64,000 nt of DNA, taken from contig JADKHH010000003.1 of the NCBI GenBank assembly GCA_016721905.1, positions 248,001 through 312,000 of the forward strand, read 5' to 3'. Below are positions 34,456 through 41,963 of the stretch, piece after piece (within the stretch, counting starts at the first letter, position 1; the number at the start of each line of letters is the position of its first letter). Position numbers and translations under genes: made by a program. This stretch comes from Candidatus Opimibacter skivensis. GTDB taxonomy: Bacteria; Bacteroidota; Bacteroidia; Chitinophagales; Saprospiraceae. Below the pieces are notes generated by a model. It was not told where the DNA came from, searched no databases, and saw only the letters and a list, made by a program, of their open reading frames with translations.

Positions 34456-35814
34456 TCAGATCATTTGGAGGATATCATACTTGGTGAGTATGTGGACATT
34501 CCCCGCCTTATCTTTTGCCATGACCGCAGGAATTTTCTTGGTGATGTATTTATTGAGCTTGCTGACCGGCAGATCTTCATCGACCATCGGTAAGGGTTCA
34601 TCCATAATTTCAGACACAGGTTTTTCCGTATGGCTGAGTGGATTTTCAAGTATATAGGTCAATACGGCGTTTTCAGAGAGTGATCCCACTATCTCGTTTT
34701 CTTTCATAACGGGCATTTGGGAAATATCGTATTCCTTCATGAGTTGGAGGGCCTGTCTTACCTTGTCATCTGCACCTACGGTGATGAGTTTTTGGTTTGC
34801 ATGGGCCTTGATCAGATCTCTGACCATCAGTTCTTTATCAAGGAATCCCCGCTCCCGCATCCAGTCGTCGTTGTATATTTTACCTACATACCGGCTGCCA
34901 TGGTCGTGAAAAATAATCACCACCACATCATCTTCCTTGAGTCTGTCTTTCAGTTGCAGTAATCCCGCCAGGGCGCTCCCGGCTGAATAGCCAAGTAATA
35001 AGCCCTCCTCCCGTGCAAGTCGCCTTGCTGCCAGTGCTGCGTCTCCATCAGCGACTTTTTCGAAATGATCTATCAATTTGAAGTCGACATTGGCCGGCAG
35101 GATGTCCTCTCCGATACCTTCTGTGATATAAGGGTAGATTTCCTTTTCATCGAAGATGCCGGTCTCATGGTATTTTTTAAATACACTGCCATACGTATCG
35201 ATACCCCAGATTTTGACATCCGGGTTTTTTTCTTTCAGATACCTGGCTGTGCCTGATACAGTACCTCCAGTGCCTACGCCCACAATAAGATGGGTGATTT
35301 TGCCATCTGTCTGATCCCAGATTTCAGGACCGGTGGTCAGGTAATGGGCTTTGGTGTTTGACAGATTATCGTATTGATTGGCCCAGTAAGAATTCGGGAG
35401 TTGCTTGCTCAATCGTTCGGCAACTGAATAGTAGGAGCGTGGATCTTTTGGCTCAACATTGGTCGGACAGACGATCACTTCAGCACCAAGCGCCTTGAGC
35501 ATGTCAATTTTTTCCTTGCTCTGTTTATCACTGGTGGTGAAAATGCATTTGTAGCCCCTGACAGCGGCTACGAGAGCTATCCCCATTCCGGTATTGCCGG
35601 AGGTGCATTCAATGATGGTGCCTCCTGGCTTGAGCAGGCCGTTTGCTTCTGCATCATCGATCATTTGCACAGCCATTCGGTCCTTGATCGAGTGACCTGG
35701 ATTAAAGGTTTCGACTTTGGCCAATACCAGGGCTTTGACCTCTGAGGCTACCTTATTGAGTCGGATCATAGGCGTATTGCCTATAGTTTCCAGCACATTT
35801 TTACAAACTTTCAT
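34456..35814 (-). CDS. Cystathionine beta-synthase (PLP enzyme with CBS pair)
   Basis: A 452-residue enzyme that condenses serine and homocysteine into cystathionine. The start at 35814 (MKVCKNVLETIGNTPMIRLN) matches the family; upstream in-frame codons overlap the neighbouring gene and lack homology. The PLP Lys is Lys44 (HSIKDRM), the substrate loop 'TSGNTGMG' is at 71-78 and the phosphate-binding loop 'GTGGT' at 181-185. The sequence 'YITEGIGEDILPANVD' is the form seen in true CBS rather than O-acetylserine sulfhydrylase. A C-terminal CBS-domain pair (about 330-452) could sense an adenosyl ligand. Cysteine synthase is the main alternative. The stop is 3 nt from the start of the PorP/SprF gene on the same strand. 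Confidence 0.88.
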   Translation of the reverse strand: MKVCKNVLETIGNTPMIRLNKVASEVKALVLAKVETFNPGHSIKDRMAVQMIDDAEANGLLKPGGTIIECTSGNTGMGIALVAAVRGYKCIFTTSDKQSKEKIDMLKALGAEVIVCPTNVEPKDPRSYYSVAERLSKQLPNSYWANQYDNLSNTKAHYLTTGPEIWDQTDGKITHLIVGVGTGGTVSGTARYLKEKNPDVKIWGIDTYGSVFKKYHETGIFDEKEIYPYITEGIGEDILPANVDFKLIDHFEKVADGDAALAARRLAREEGLLLGYSAGSALAGLLQLKDRLKEDDVVVIIFHDHGSRYVGKIYNDDWMRERGFLDKELMVRDLIKAHANQKLITVGADDKVRQALQLMKEYDISQMPVMKENEIVGSLSENAVLTYILENPLSHTEKPVSEIMDEPLPMVDEDLPVSKLNKYITKKIPAVMAKDKAGNVHILTKYDILQMI

Positions 35815-35839
35815 CGGGGCAAAGATGCGAAAAATAGGC

Positions 35840-36679
35840 CTACTCAACGAAGCGCCACCGGGCAAAGAATTGTTGATCCAGGACCCCGAGGGCACGAGCC
35901 ACTGAGGGTGAAACCACCAAACCAACCTGAGACTGGTATAAACCTGGAGGTATATTGCCTGCCACCTTGGCTGTCAGGGTCCTGTGTAGCATGGGGTTGG
36001 TTACTTCCATGTAGGATCCCACTTTAGCGGTGGGGTGGAGGACGTAATAGTGGGATTGTTGACTGCCCGGTTTCCAAACGGCCAGGCCCTTTTGTTCGCG
36101 GATGATTTTACCCTCAGTCTTATACTCATCCGTAAAATCCTTGACGGTGTACCTGGAGGCTACATCTGCTGAGGCTGCTGCAGTTCCGGCAGGGCTGAGG
36201 GTGTTTAGTCCAGGGACATACCATCCCAGGTGGATGACCTGACCGATAGACAAGCCTTCGCTCACCCTCGGGTTGAGGGATATGATCGTTTCAGGAGAAG
36301 TGCCGAGATAAACTTTTGAAATGCGGTAGAGCGTTTCCTTGGGTTGTATGCGGTAAAACACCGGAATGCCATCCTCCGGCCCCGAAGGAGGGGCAAACAC
36401 AAAGGCTTTAGGATAGATGGGGATATTTACGGGATAGCCAAGAGGGATAGAACCTGGATTGAGGTCCGGATTGGCTTCCAAGATGGAATCAATACTGACA
36501 TTGTATTTTTTGGAAAGGCCGTACAAGGTATTACCTGGTTCAACCTTTTCAATAATCACGAGGCCAATGGGATCAACATGGTGAATGAACTTTTGAGCAG
36601 CCTCACTGGGTGTGGGAATCTGCGACCCTGCTGAAAAGGAAAGGAAAAGGTAGAAAAAGAGGAGGCCTGGCGTACGCAT
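35840..36679 (-). CDS. Exported protein with two LysM domains and a RlpA/DPBB-like end
   Basis: A 279-residue protein with signal peptide (about 1-19). LysM 1 (about 45-90: EPGNTLYGLSKKYNVSIDSILEANPDLN) and LysM 2 (about 109-153: QPKETLYRISKVYLGTSPETIISLNP) bind peptidoglycan or chitin-like glycans. The last 75 residues (SHYYVLHPTAKVGSYMEVTNPMLHRTLTAKV, then VSPSVARALGVLD) match the double-psi beta-barrel of RlpA-like proteins, though the usual catalytic Asp/His are not obvious. A cell-wall binding or remodelling role is likely. Confidence 0.85.
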   Translation of the reverse strand: MRTPGLLFFYLFLSFSAGSQIPTPSEAAQKFIHHVDPIGLVIIEKVEPGNTLYGLSKKYNVSIDSILEANPDLNPGSIPLGYPVNIPIYPKAFVFAPPSGPEDGIPVFYRIQPKETLYRISKVYLGTSPETIISLNPRVSEGLSIGQVIHLGWYVPGLNTLSPAGTAAASADVASRYTVKDFTDEYKTEGKIIREQKGLAVWKPGSQQSHYYVLHPTAKVGSYMEVTNPMLHRTLTAKVAGNIPPGLYQSQVGLVVSPSVARALGVLDQQFFARWRFVE

Positions 36680-36699
36680 GATTTGGGTTTAGAGTGGTA

Positions 36700-36707
36700 C
36701 AAATGTA
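36700..36707 (-). promoter_or_regulatory. Candidate -7 box of the LysM gene
   Basis: On the minus strand TACATTTG, an exact TAnnTTTG match 20 nt upstream of the start codon. The surrounding gap is very AT-rich and no TTG -33 element is clear. A plus-strand TAAATTTG at 36720-36727 could serve kdsB. Confidence 0.35.
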
Positions 36708-36776
36708 TTACATATTAAATAAATTTGTAATATTTAATTTAAAATCGGACTTTTGCCTGACAACAAGACGAAAACT

Positions 36777-37538
36777 ATGAGCGCATATTGTACCATGGCC
36801 ATCATTCCTGCCCGGTATGGTTCCCAACGATTGCCCGGTAAGCCCCTGATGATGATCAAGGGTAAGAGCCTTATCCAGCGAGTCTGTGAAAGGGTCCAGC
36901 AGGCCAAAGTGATTGATCATTTTTGTGTAGCCACTGATGATATCCTGATTTATAACCACGTCAAAAAACTCGGTTATGATGTAGTCATGACCCGCTATGA
37001 GCAGCCTTCTGGCACTTTCCGGTGCGCGGAAGTACTGAGCCAGTTTCCGATGGTGACGCATGTGGTCAATGTGCAGGGAGATGAACCGCTGATCGATCCC
37101 CAGATGATTGATTTCCTGGCTACCAATATGATCGAACAAACCGGATTGAAGGTGGCGACACTGGTGCGTCGTATTGAAGATGCGGCTGACCTTTCAAATC
37201 CAAATGTGGTCAAGGTGGTCATCAACCGGAACAATGAAGCTATGTATTTCAGCCGGCAGGCCATACCGTTTGTGCGTGATTTTCCAGTTGATAGTTGGTT
37301 GGAGCATGGGGTCTATTACAAACACGTCGGTATGTACGCATATACTTCACAAGCGCTGATGGCTATTGAGAAACTGCACATACATCCTTATGAGGCACTG
37401 GAAAAACTGGAACAACTCACCTGGATTGCCCATGGGTTGTCCATCGAGTGCTTTGAAACGAATATGGAATCAATAGGCATCGATACAGAGGAAGATTTGA
37501 AAACAGTGACCTCCATGATCGCAGAATTGGAAGATTAG
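36777..37538 (+). CDS. kdsB: 3-deoxy-manno-octulosonate cytidylyltransferase KdsB
   Basis: Activates Kdo as CMP-Kdo for lipopolysaccharide core synthesis. The protein is about 253 residues from the ATG at 36777; an earlier TTG at 36753 is less likely. The nucleotide-binding start 'IIPARYGSQRLPGKPL' and the blocks 'HVVNVQGDEPLIDP', 'VKVVINRNNEAMYFSRQAIPF' and 'YKHVGMYAYTSQAL' are all family-typical, as is 'ESIGIDTEEDLKTV' at the end. Its presence implies a Gram-negative outer membrane with Kdo-containing lipid A core. Confidence 0.95.
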   Translation: MSAYCTMAIIPARYGSQRLPGKPLMMIKGKSLIQRVCERVQQAKVIDHFCVATDDILIYNHVKKLGYDVVMTRYEQPSGTFRCAEVLSQFPMVTHVVNVQGDEPLIDPQMIDFLATNMIEQTGLKVATLVRRIEDAADLSNPNVVKVVINRNNEAMYFSRQAIPFVRDFPVDSWLEHGVYYKHVGMYAYTSQALMAIEKLHIHPYEALEKLEQLTWIAHGLSIECFETNMESIGIDTEEDLKTVTSMIAELED

Positions 37539-37564
37539 TAATCGGTAGGCTATAACATGACATT

Positions 37565-37594
37565 AAAAAGGGTTCACTGTGGTGAGCCCTTTTT
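37565..37594. terminator. Bidirectional terminator between kdsB and cdd
   Basis: A 13-bp stem (aaaaagggttcac / gtgagcccttttt, one G-T pair) with a 4-nt loop. The A-run and T-run at the two ends serve both strands. It lies between the convergent kdsB and cdd genes. Confidence 0.9.
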
Positions 37595-37605
37595 CATTAC
37601 AGGAT

Positions 37606-38091
37606 TTATAATCCGAGAAATGCGCCATCAAAGGCAAACGGCAGGATATCCATGACATCATTGATTTCATACACCACACCACCTCCAGCCAGCGTAAGTA
37701 GCAAGCGGATTGGGGTCTTCTGAAAGCTTCTGTATTCGCTCAACACCTGACGACACGAGCCGCATGGGCTTGCAGGTGTCTTTTGCTGTGGGTTATCAAC
37801 GGATATCGAGATCGTATCAATGGGTAAGCGTCCCAGATGATGGATCATATTGTATAAAGCAACTCGCTCTGCGCACTGGCCGATTGGAAATGCCCCATTC
37901 TCCTGGTTTGAGCCAACGATTACCTGTTGGTCAGTGGTTCTGATGGCAGCACCTACTTTAAAATCAGAATAGGGTGCATATGCCTTGCCGCATGCGTTGA
38001 CAGAAATTTCTATCAATGATTGATCGGCTGGTGACAAGCTATTTTTATCATCATGCACCTGGTATGCAAAAGTGTATTCCCTGAGGCTCAT
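37606..38091 (-). CDS. cdd: Cytidine deaminase
   Basis: Deaminates cytidine and deoxycytidine for pyrimidine salvage. The 161-residue protein has the zinc ligand and catalytic Glu in Cys73-Ala-Glu75 (QCAERVAL) and the second ligand pair in Pro-Cys110-Gly-Ser-Cys113 (PCGSCRQVLSEY). The start 'YAPYSDFKVGAAI' block is typical. It matches the single-domain tetrameric type, with about 25 extra N-terminal residues. It is convergent with kdsB. Confidence 0.95.
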   Translation of the reverse strand: MSLREYTFAYQVHDDKNSLSPADQSLIEISVNACGKAYAPYSDFKVGAAIRTTDQQVIVGSNQENGAFPIGQCAERVALYNMIHHLGRLPIDTISISVDNPQQKTPASPCGSCRQVLSEYRSFQKTPIRLLLTLAGGGVVYEINDVMDILPFAFDGAFLGL

Positions 38092-38414
38092 AGGGAATCA
38101 AGATAAGGACTTCAGGGGAATACGTTAGGTATCTCGGGGGGGGGGGGGGGGGGGCCCCCCCCCGGGGGGGGGAGATTCTTTCGTCAGGGGCGTGCATCCA
38201 CCCTGACGAAAAAATCCATCGCTGGGGCGGATGCCCCCGATGCTATTGGGGGATTTAAGCTGGTATTTCGGTTTGGTATCTTGGTGGTCTCAGGAGCAAA
38301 TAGTTCGAAAACGCTCACCACATCGCTCCTGCAACGGCAGTCACTTTTGGTATCTCGGTGGTTGGCGGAGAGAACTCCATCCAACGGCAATCGCCTAGTT
38401 ATTGTGGCTGGTTT
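38092..38414. other. 323-bp gene-free gap with homopolymer tract, hairpins and repeated boxes
   Basis: No credible gene lies here. The gap contains an exact G19-C9-G9 tract (38136-38172). A 11-bp hairpin tttcgtcaggg/ccctgacgaaa follows at 38179-38211. A short cccccg..ggggg stem lies at about 38234-38252. Four copies of a box GGTATYTYGG (38128, 38262, 38275, 38349) and two copies of CAACGGCARTC (38332, 38382) complete it. Two of the box copies are followed by a stem-loop, so the last 140 bp look like one and a half diverged tandem units. The promoter of cdd must lie at its left edge. Confidence 0.7.
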
Positions 38415-39245
38415 CTATTTCAGCAATTGGAACTTGATGGGTAGGGTAAAATTGACAGCGACAGCTTTGCCATTGTGTTTGCCGGGCTTCCATGCAGGCA
38501 TCATGTTGACGACTCGCAGCGCTTCCTGATTGAGTCCGCCACCAGGTCCTCTGACAACAGTTGCATTTTGAATCAAGCCTTCTTTTGTAACTACAAACTG
38601 AACATAGACTGTGCCTGATATTCCCAGGTCGATGGCCAGCTGAGGGAAATCAAGATTGTTTTTCAGGAAGGTATACATGGCAGCCATACCATCAGGGAAT
38701 TCCGGTTGTTGTTCAACGGCATAGGAATTAAAAACAGTTGATTCGTCAGGTGTTTCAACAATCGCGGATGAGTTTCCTAAGTCGACAGCGATACCTGCAT
38801 CAATGGTGCCCTCCGGATTATCTATGGTGGTAATACCTGTCTGCACATGTTCCAGTTGATTTACCTTCGGAATGTCCGCTTCCTGGGTAACCAAATCATC
38901 TGGTTGGACTGCTGGTGCAACGTATTTGATCTGGCTTTTGATCGAGGGTGGTGTTTTTTGTGGAATCACCACTGGGGGTTTTACTACAGGTGCAAGATTC
39001 CTGATCGGATCAAGATTGACAGGTGTGTTGTCATATGTATTAACATCAATGGATGAACGATCTTGAAAAAGCCTGATCACATTCGGACTATTGATGCAGC
39101 AAAGGAAAAAGAGAAAAGCTGAAATCATAGCCCTGGACATGATACGCTCATAATCCTGGCGAAGGGCAAAGGCACCATACGATTTGTTCCGGTTTTCAAA
39201 CACGATGTCATTCATCTCCCGGTTGAGCAAAATAGAAGTTTTCAT
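38415..39245 (-). CDS. TonB family energy transducer
   Basis: A 276-residue protein linking inner-membrane proton force to outer-membrane receptors. About 35 cytoplasmic residues (NDIVFENRNKSYGAFALRQDYERIM, usual in Bacteroidota TonB) are followed by one transmembrane helix (about 38-58). A Pro/Val-rich periplasmic spacer follows (VVKPPVVIPQKTPPSIK). The C-terminal TonB domain (about 185-276) includes 'FPQLAIDLGISGTVYVQFVVTKEGLIQNATVVRG' and 'MMPAWKPGKHNGKAVAVNFTLPI', with the conserved Trp-Lys-Pro-Gly. ExbB and ExbD are not adjacent. It could serve the receptor encoded at 1.5-3.9 kb. Confidence 0.92.
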   Translation of the reverse strand: MKTSILLNREMNDIVFENRNKSYGAFALRQDYERIMSRAMISAFLFFLCCINSPNVIRLFQDRSSIDVNTYDNTPVNLDPIRNLAPVVKPPVVIPQKTPPSIKSQIKYVAPAVQPDDLVTQEADIPKVNQLEHVQTGITTIDNPEGTIDAGIAVDLGNSSAIVETPDESTVFNSYAVEQQPEFPDGMAAMYTFLKNNLDFPQLAIDLGISGTVYVQFVVTKEGLIQNATVVRGPGGGLNQEALRVVNMMPAWKPGKHNGKAVAVNFTLPIKFQLLK

Positions 39246-39384
39246 GTGGCAGCGATTTAAATGGTGATTGTATATGGATATGATGCAGAAGGATCTGTTA
39301 TTTCATACGATTTCATGTCCATAAGGCAGGGTGAAAGAAAATTGTAATTGATTCTCTCAGGATTTGATCATCTTTCGCAGATCA

Positions 39385-40683
39385 ATGACCCGGATGAAAA
39401 GCACTTTTCTTCTTTTAAAGGATCCAGTCCGCCAGGTACAGTTATTCATGCTGTGCAGGCATACAGGGGTTATTTTGTCTTCCATTGTCATTGCCCGTTC
39501 CCTGCCGATTGAGGAGGTTGGTGTTTTTGAAATGCTGATGCTATGCGGCTACCTGATGACTTTTTTCTGGTCAGACGCATTGCTGAAAGGGTTTCTTGCG
39601 GATGCGAAAGTGAAATCAGATAAGATTGCCGTTTCTGCTTTTATATGGCTATATCTGTTTGCCGGATTTGCGGCCATGGCCATATTGGTTATTGGTCAGA
39701 AGGTTTTATTACCATTATTCGTGGACAGGACCAGTCTCCAGGGGATACACCTTTTTATCCTATACCAGGCCTTGATTATTCCGGTATGGATTGCTCCTTT
39801 CCTGGGATTGTTGAAAGGCCAGAATGCCATTCTACTATCCATCTATGTACTCGTCGGACCTGCCATTTCATGTTATGCTGGATTCAGAAGTCTACCGGAA
39901 TTATCAGGCGTCCTGATTGGTCTGTTGAGCTATGCGCTAGTTGGATTTGCGTGGGTATTGACCAACACTACTTTCGTCCGCAAATTGCAGTTGGGGAAAA
40001 TGTTAGTGGCGCTATGGCCTGTCACCTGGCCATTGATGATGTACTCAGTCTCAGTTGGTATCGCCCGCAGCTTTGATGTATGGCTTGTTGCCCGCCATTT
40101 TGATGAATCGTCTTTCGCCATTTTCAGGTATGGTGCCAGGGAATTCCCTTTGGTGGTCGCCTTTGCAGCAGGATTGAGCACGGTGATGATCCCGAAGCTT
40201 TTTTCCTCTGATGCGTTGGATGAACTCCGGTCCAGGTCTACAAGGTTGATGCATATATGCTATCCTGTAGTGGCATTTGTCATGCTGTTCAGCCCCCCAT
40301 TATTTGAGTATTTTTTTGGAGTAGCTTATAAAGAGAGTGCCCTCATTTTTAATATCTATTTATTATTGACGCTCACACAATTGGTCTTCCCTCAATCCAT
40401 CATGACGGCCCGTGGAGAGACCAGATGGCTCTGGTATATTTCCTTAGCAGAACTTGCTGTCAATGTGGTGGCCAGTGTATTGTTACTTTCGTATTTTGGG
40501 CTTGCGGGCATTGCCATGGGGACATTGATCGCCTTCGTTTTTGAAAAAGCAGTCTTGATCATCTTCGTGCGTAGACGGTTTGGTATTTCCTTAGACGCGA
40601 TCATTCATCCCCTTAGCTGGTTTGCTTATGCTGCAATGCTTATAGCAGCTTTTATGACATCAAAATGGATATTTGGAATATAG
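39385..40683 (+). CDS. Polysaccharide flippase-like membrane protein (MATE/Wzx type)
   Basis: About 432 residues from the ATG at 39385 (a second ATG at 39394 and a TTG at 39364 are possible). It has about 12 to 14 hydrophobic helices evenly spread over its length, with few charged residues. The N-terminal pattern 'RHTGVILSSIVIARSLPIEEVGVFEMLMLCGY' and the mid segment 'VSVGIARSFDVWLVARHFDESSFAIFRYGAREFPLVV' are those of oligosaccharide flippases. It probably moves a lipid-linked glycan across the inner membrane, which fits the glycosyltransferases and kdsB nearby. It overlaps prmC by 19 nt. Confidence 0.85.
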   Translation: MTRMKSTFLLLKDPVRQVQLFMLCRHTGVILSSIVIARSLPIEEVGVFEMLMLCGYLMTFFWSDALLKGFLADAKVKSDKIAVSAFIWLYLFAGFAAMAILVIGQKVLLPLFVDRTSLQGIHLFILYQALIIPVWIAPFLGLLKGQNAILLSIYVLVGPAISCYAGFRSLPELSGVLIGLLSYALVGFAWVLTNTTFVRKLQLGKMLVALWPVTWPLMMYSVSVGIARSFDVWLVARHFDESSFAIFRYGAREFPLVVAFAAGLSTVMIPKLFSSDALDELRSRSTRLMHICYPVVAFVMLFSPPLFEYFFGVAYKESALIFNIYLLLTLTQLVFPQSIMTARGETRWLWYISLAELAVNVVASVLLLSYFGLAGIAMGTLIAFVFEKAVLIIFVRRRFGISLDAIIHPLSWFAYAAMLIAAFMTSKWIFGI

Positions 40684-41519
40684 CAAGGGTTGCTGATCGG
40701 TTAGAGAAGGCCGATATAGCTATCGATCGAGAAGCGACCAGCCTGGCGCGATGGGTCTGGACGGATATCCTGGCACTGCCACTACAGGCTGAGCTTGAAT
40801 TAAATAGCGACAAGCAACAACTTTTGTCAGCGACCTTTGATAGACTCCTGAGCGGCGAACCTGTGCAGTACATCGCCGGGTATGGGTGGTTTTACGGGCT
40901 GCAATTTCAAGTCAATCCTCACGTGCTAATTCCCAGGCCCGAAACTGAAGAACTGGTAGAGTGGATATTGGCAGACCAAAGAGCATCAGGCAAAAAAGAA
41001 ATCCAAGTCCTTGATATCGGGACCGGTAGCGGCTGTATAGCCATCGTTTTAAAGAAAAAGCTGGGTGACCGTGCTCAGGTGACTGCTATTGATATTTCTG
41101 AAGGGGCCCTTGAGGTGGCCCGGCTGAACAGCAAACAACTCGATAGTCAGATCGATTTTGTGCAAAGGGATGTCATAAGCATGGGCCTTACGGGACTTGG
41201 GTTATTTGATATTGTGGTCAGCAATCCTCCATACATCTCTAAAGAAATAGCCGGCCGGGACATCGTCCACCGGTTGAAATTTGAACCTGAAGTTGCTCTT
41301 TATCCGCCAGGGCATGATCCGGATCTATTTTACAAGATGATCAGTGAACATGCCGGAAATGTATTAAAGCCTGATGGGTGTTGTTATCTGGAAATCAACG
41401 AATTCAGAAAGCAGGAAATCGAGGGGTACTTTAACCGGGAGGAATGGACCGAACCGGAAGTCAGAATTGATATGCAGGGAATGCCCAGAATGCTGAAAAC
41501 ACAAAAAAAATATGGGTAA
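40665..41519 (+). CDS. prmC: Peptide chain release factor N5-glutamine methyltransferase PrmC
   Basis: Methylates the Gln of the GGQ motif in release factors RF1 and RF2. The 284-residue protein has the N-terminal helical domain ('LLSGEPVQYIAGYGWFYGLQFQVNPHVLIPRPETEELVEW') that contacts the factor. SAM motif I is 'VLDIGTGSGCIAIVL', and the catalytic Asn-Pro-Pro-Tyr is in 'IVVSNPPYISKEI'. The start lies 19 nt inside the flippase gene, which implies coupling. Confidence 0.95.
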   Translation: MDIWNIARVADRLEKADIAIDREATSLARWVWTDILALPLQAELELNSDKQQLLSATFDRLLSGEPVQYIAGYGWFYGLQFQVNPHVLIPRPETEELVEWILADQRASGKKEIQVLDIGTGSGCIAIVLKKKLGDRAQVTAIDISEGALEVARLNSKQLDSQIDFVQRDVISMGLTGLGLFDIVVSNPPYISKEIAGRDIVHRLKFEPEVALYPPGHDPDLFYKMISEHAGNVLKPDGCCYLEINEFRKQEIEGYFNREEWTEPEVRIDMQGMPRMLKTQKKYG

Positions 41520-41963
41520 AGTCAAGCAGCGAACTGATATGAAGCTGTATCCTACCTTTTATAACGCCAAAGTTTAGAGAAGTCTGAACGTTTGTTGCAG
41601 GACTTTATTGGATGTTCATCAGGCAATTCGTTAGAATTTCCAACCTATAGCTTTCAGGGACTGGAAAATGTTAACGAACTGATTTGAAAATTATTATCCT
41701 ATGTAAAGAAATATATCATCTCCAGGGATACCACGTTGGGCTCATATCTGGTTTTTTATGATGGATATATAAATAATCAATTGTAAATAAATGATTTACA
41801 ATTGCTTAAATTAGGAATATTAATTCCTCAACCCCTGAAATGCTGACATAATCTCCTGCCAATTAACATTTTAACAATATATAATTTGTATATTGTGCCA
41901 GACTTTGAGAAACCAATTGGGCATAACATCTTTTTATTGGGCAAGTATTTAGACTAATCAACA
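41520..41963. other. 444-bp AT-rich upstream region of the giant CHU_C protein genes
   Basis: No reading frame of note. The region grows AT-rich towards the giant gene. It contains a perfect 11-bp inverted repeat with 5-nt spacer (caattgtaaat at 41778-41788 and atttacaattg at 41794-41804), a possible operator. A near-match to the -7 element (tataatttg) lies at about 41879-41887, with one base too many in the spacer. It is the longest gap on the plus strand and the likely control region for the adhesin cluster. Confidence 0.55.

Noticed and set aside
36995..37264. Antisense frames within kdsB, ribB and proS
   Set aside because: They are opposite strongly conserved enzymes and have no supporting features.
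38120..38400. Integron attC-like words (GTTAGGT, ATCCAAC) in the cdd-tonB gap
   Set aside because: Order and spacing do not form an attC site, the neighbours are core genes and no integrase is present.
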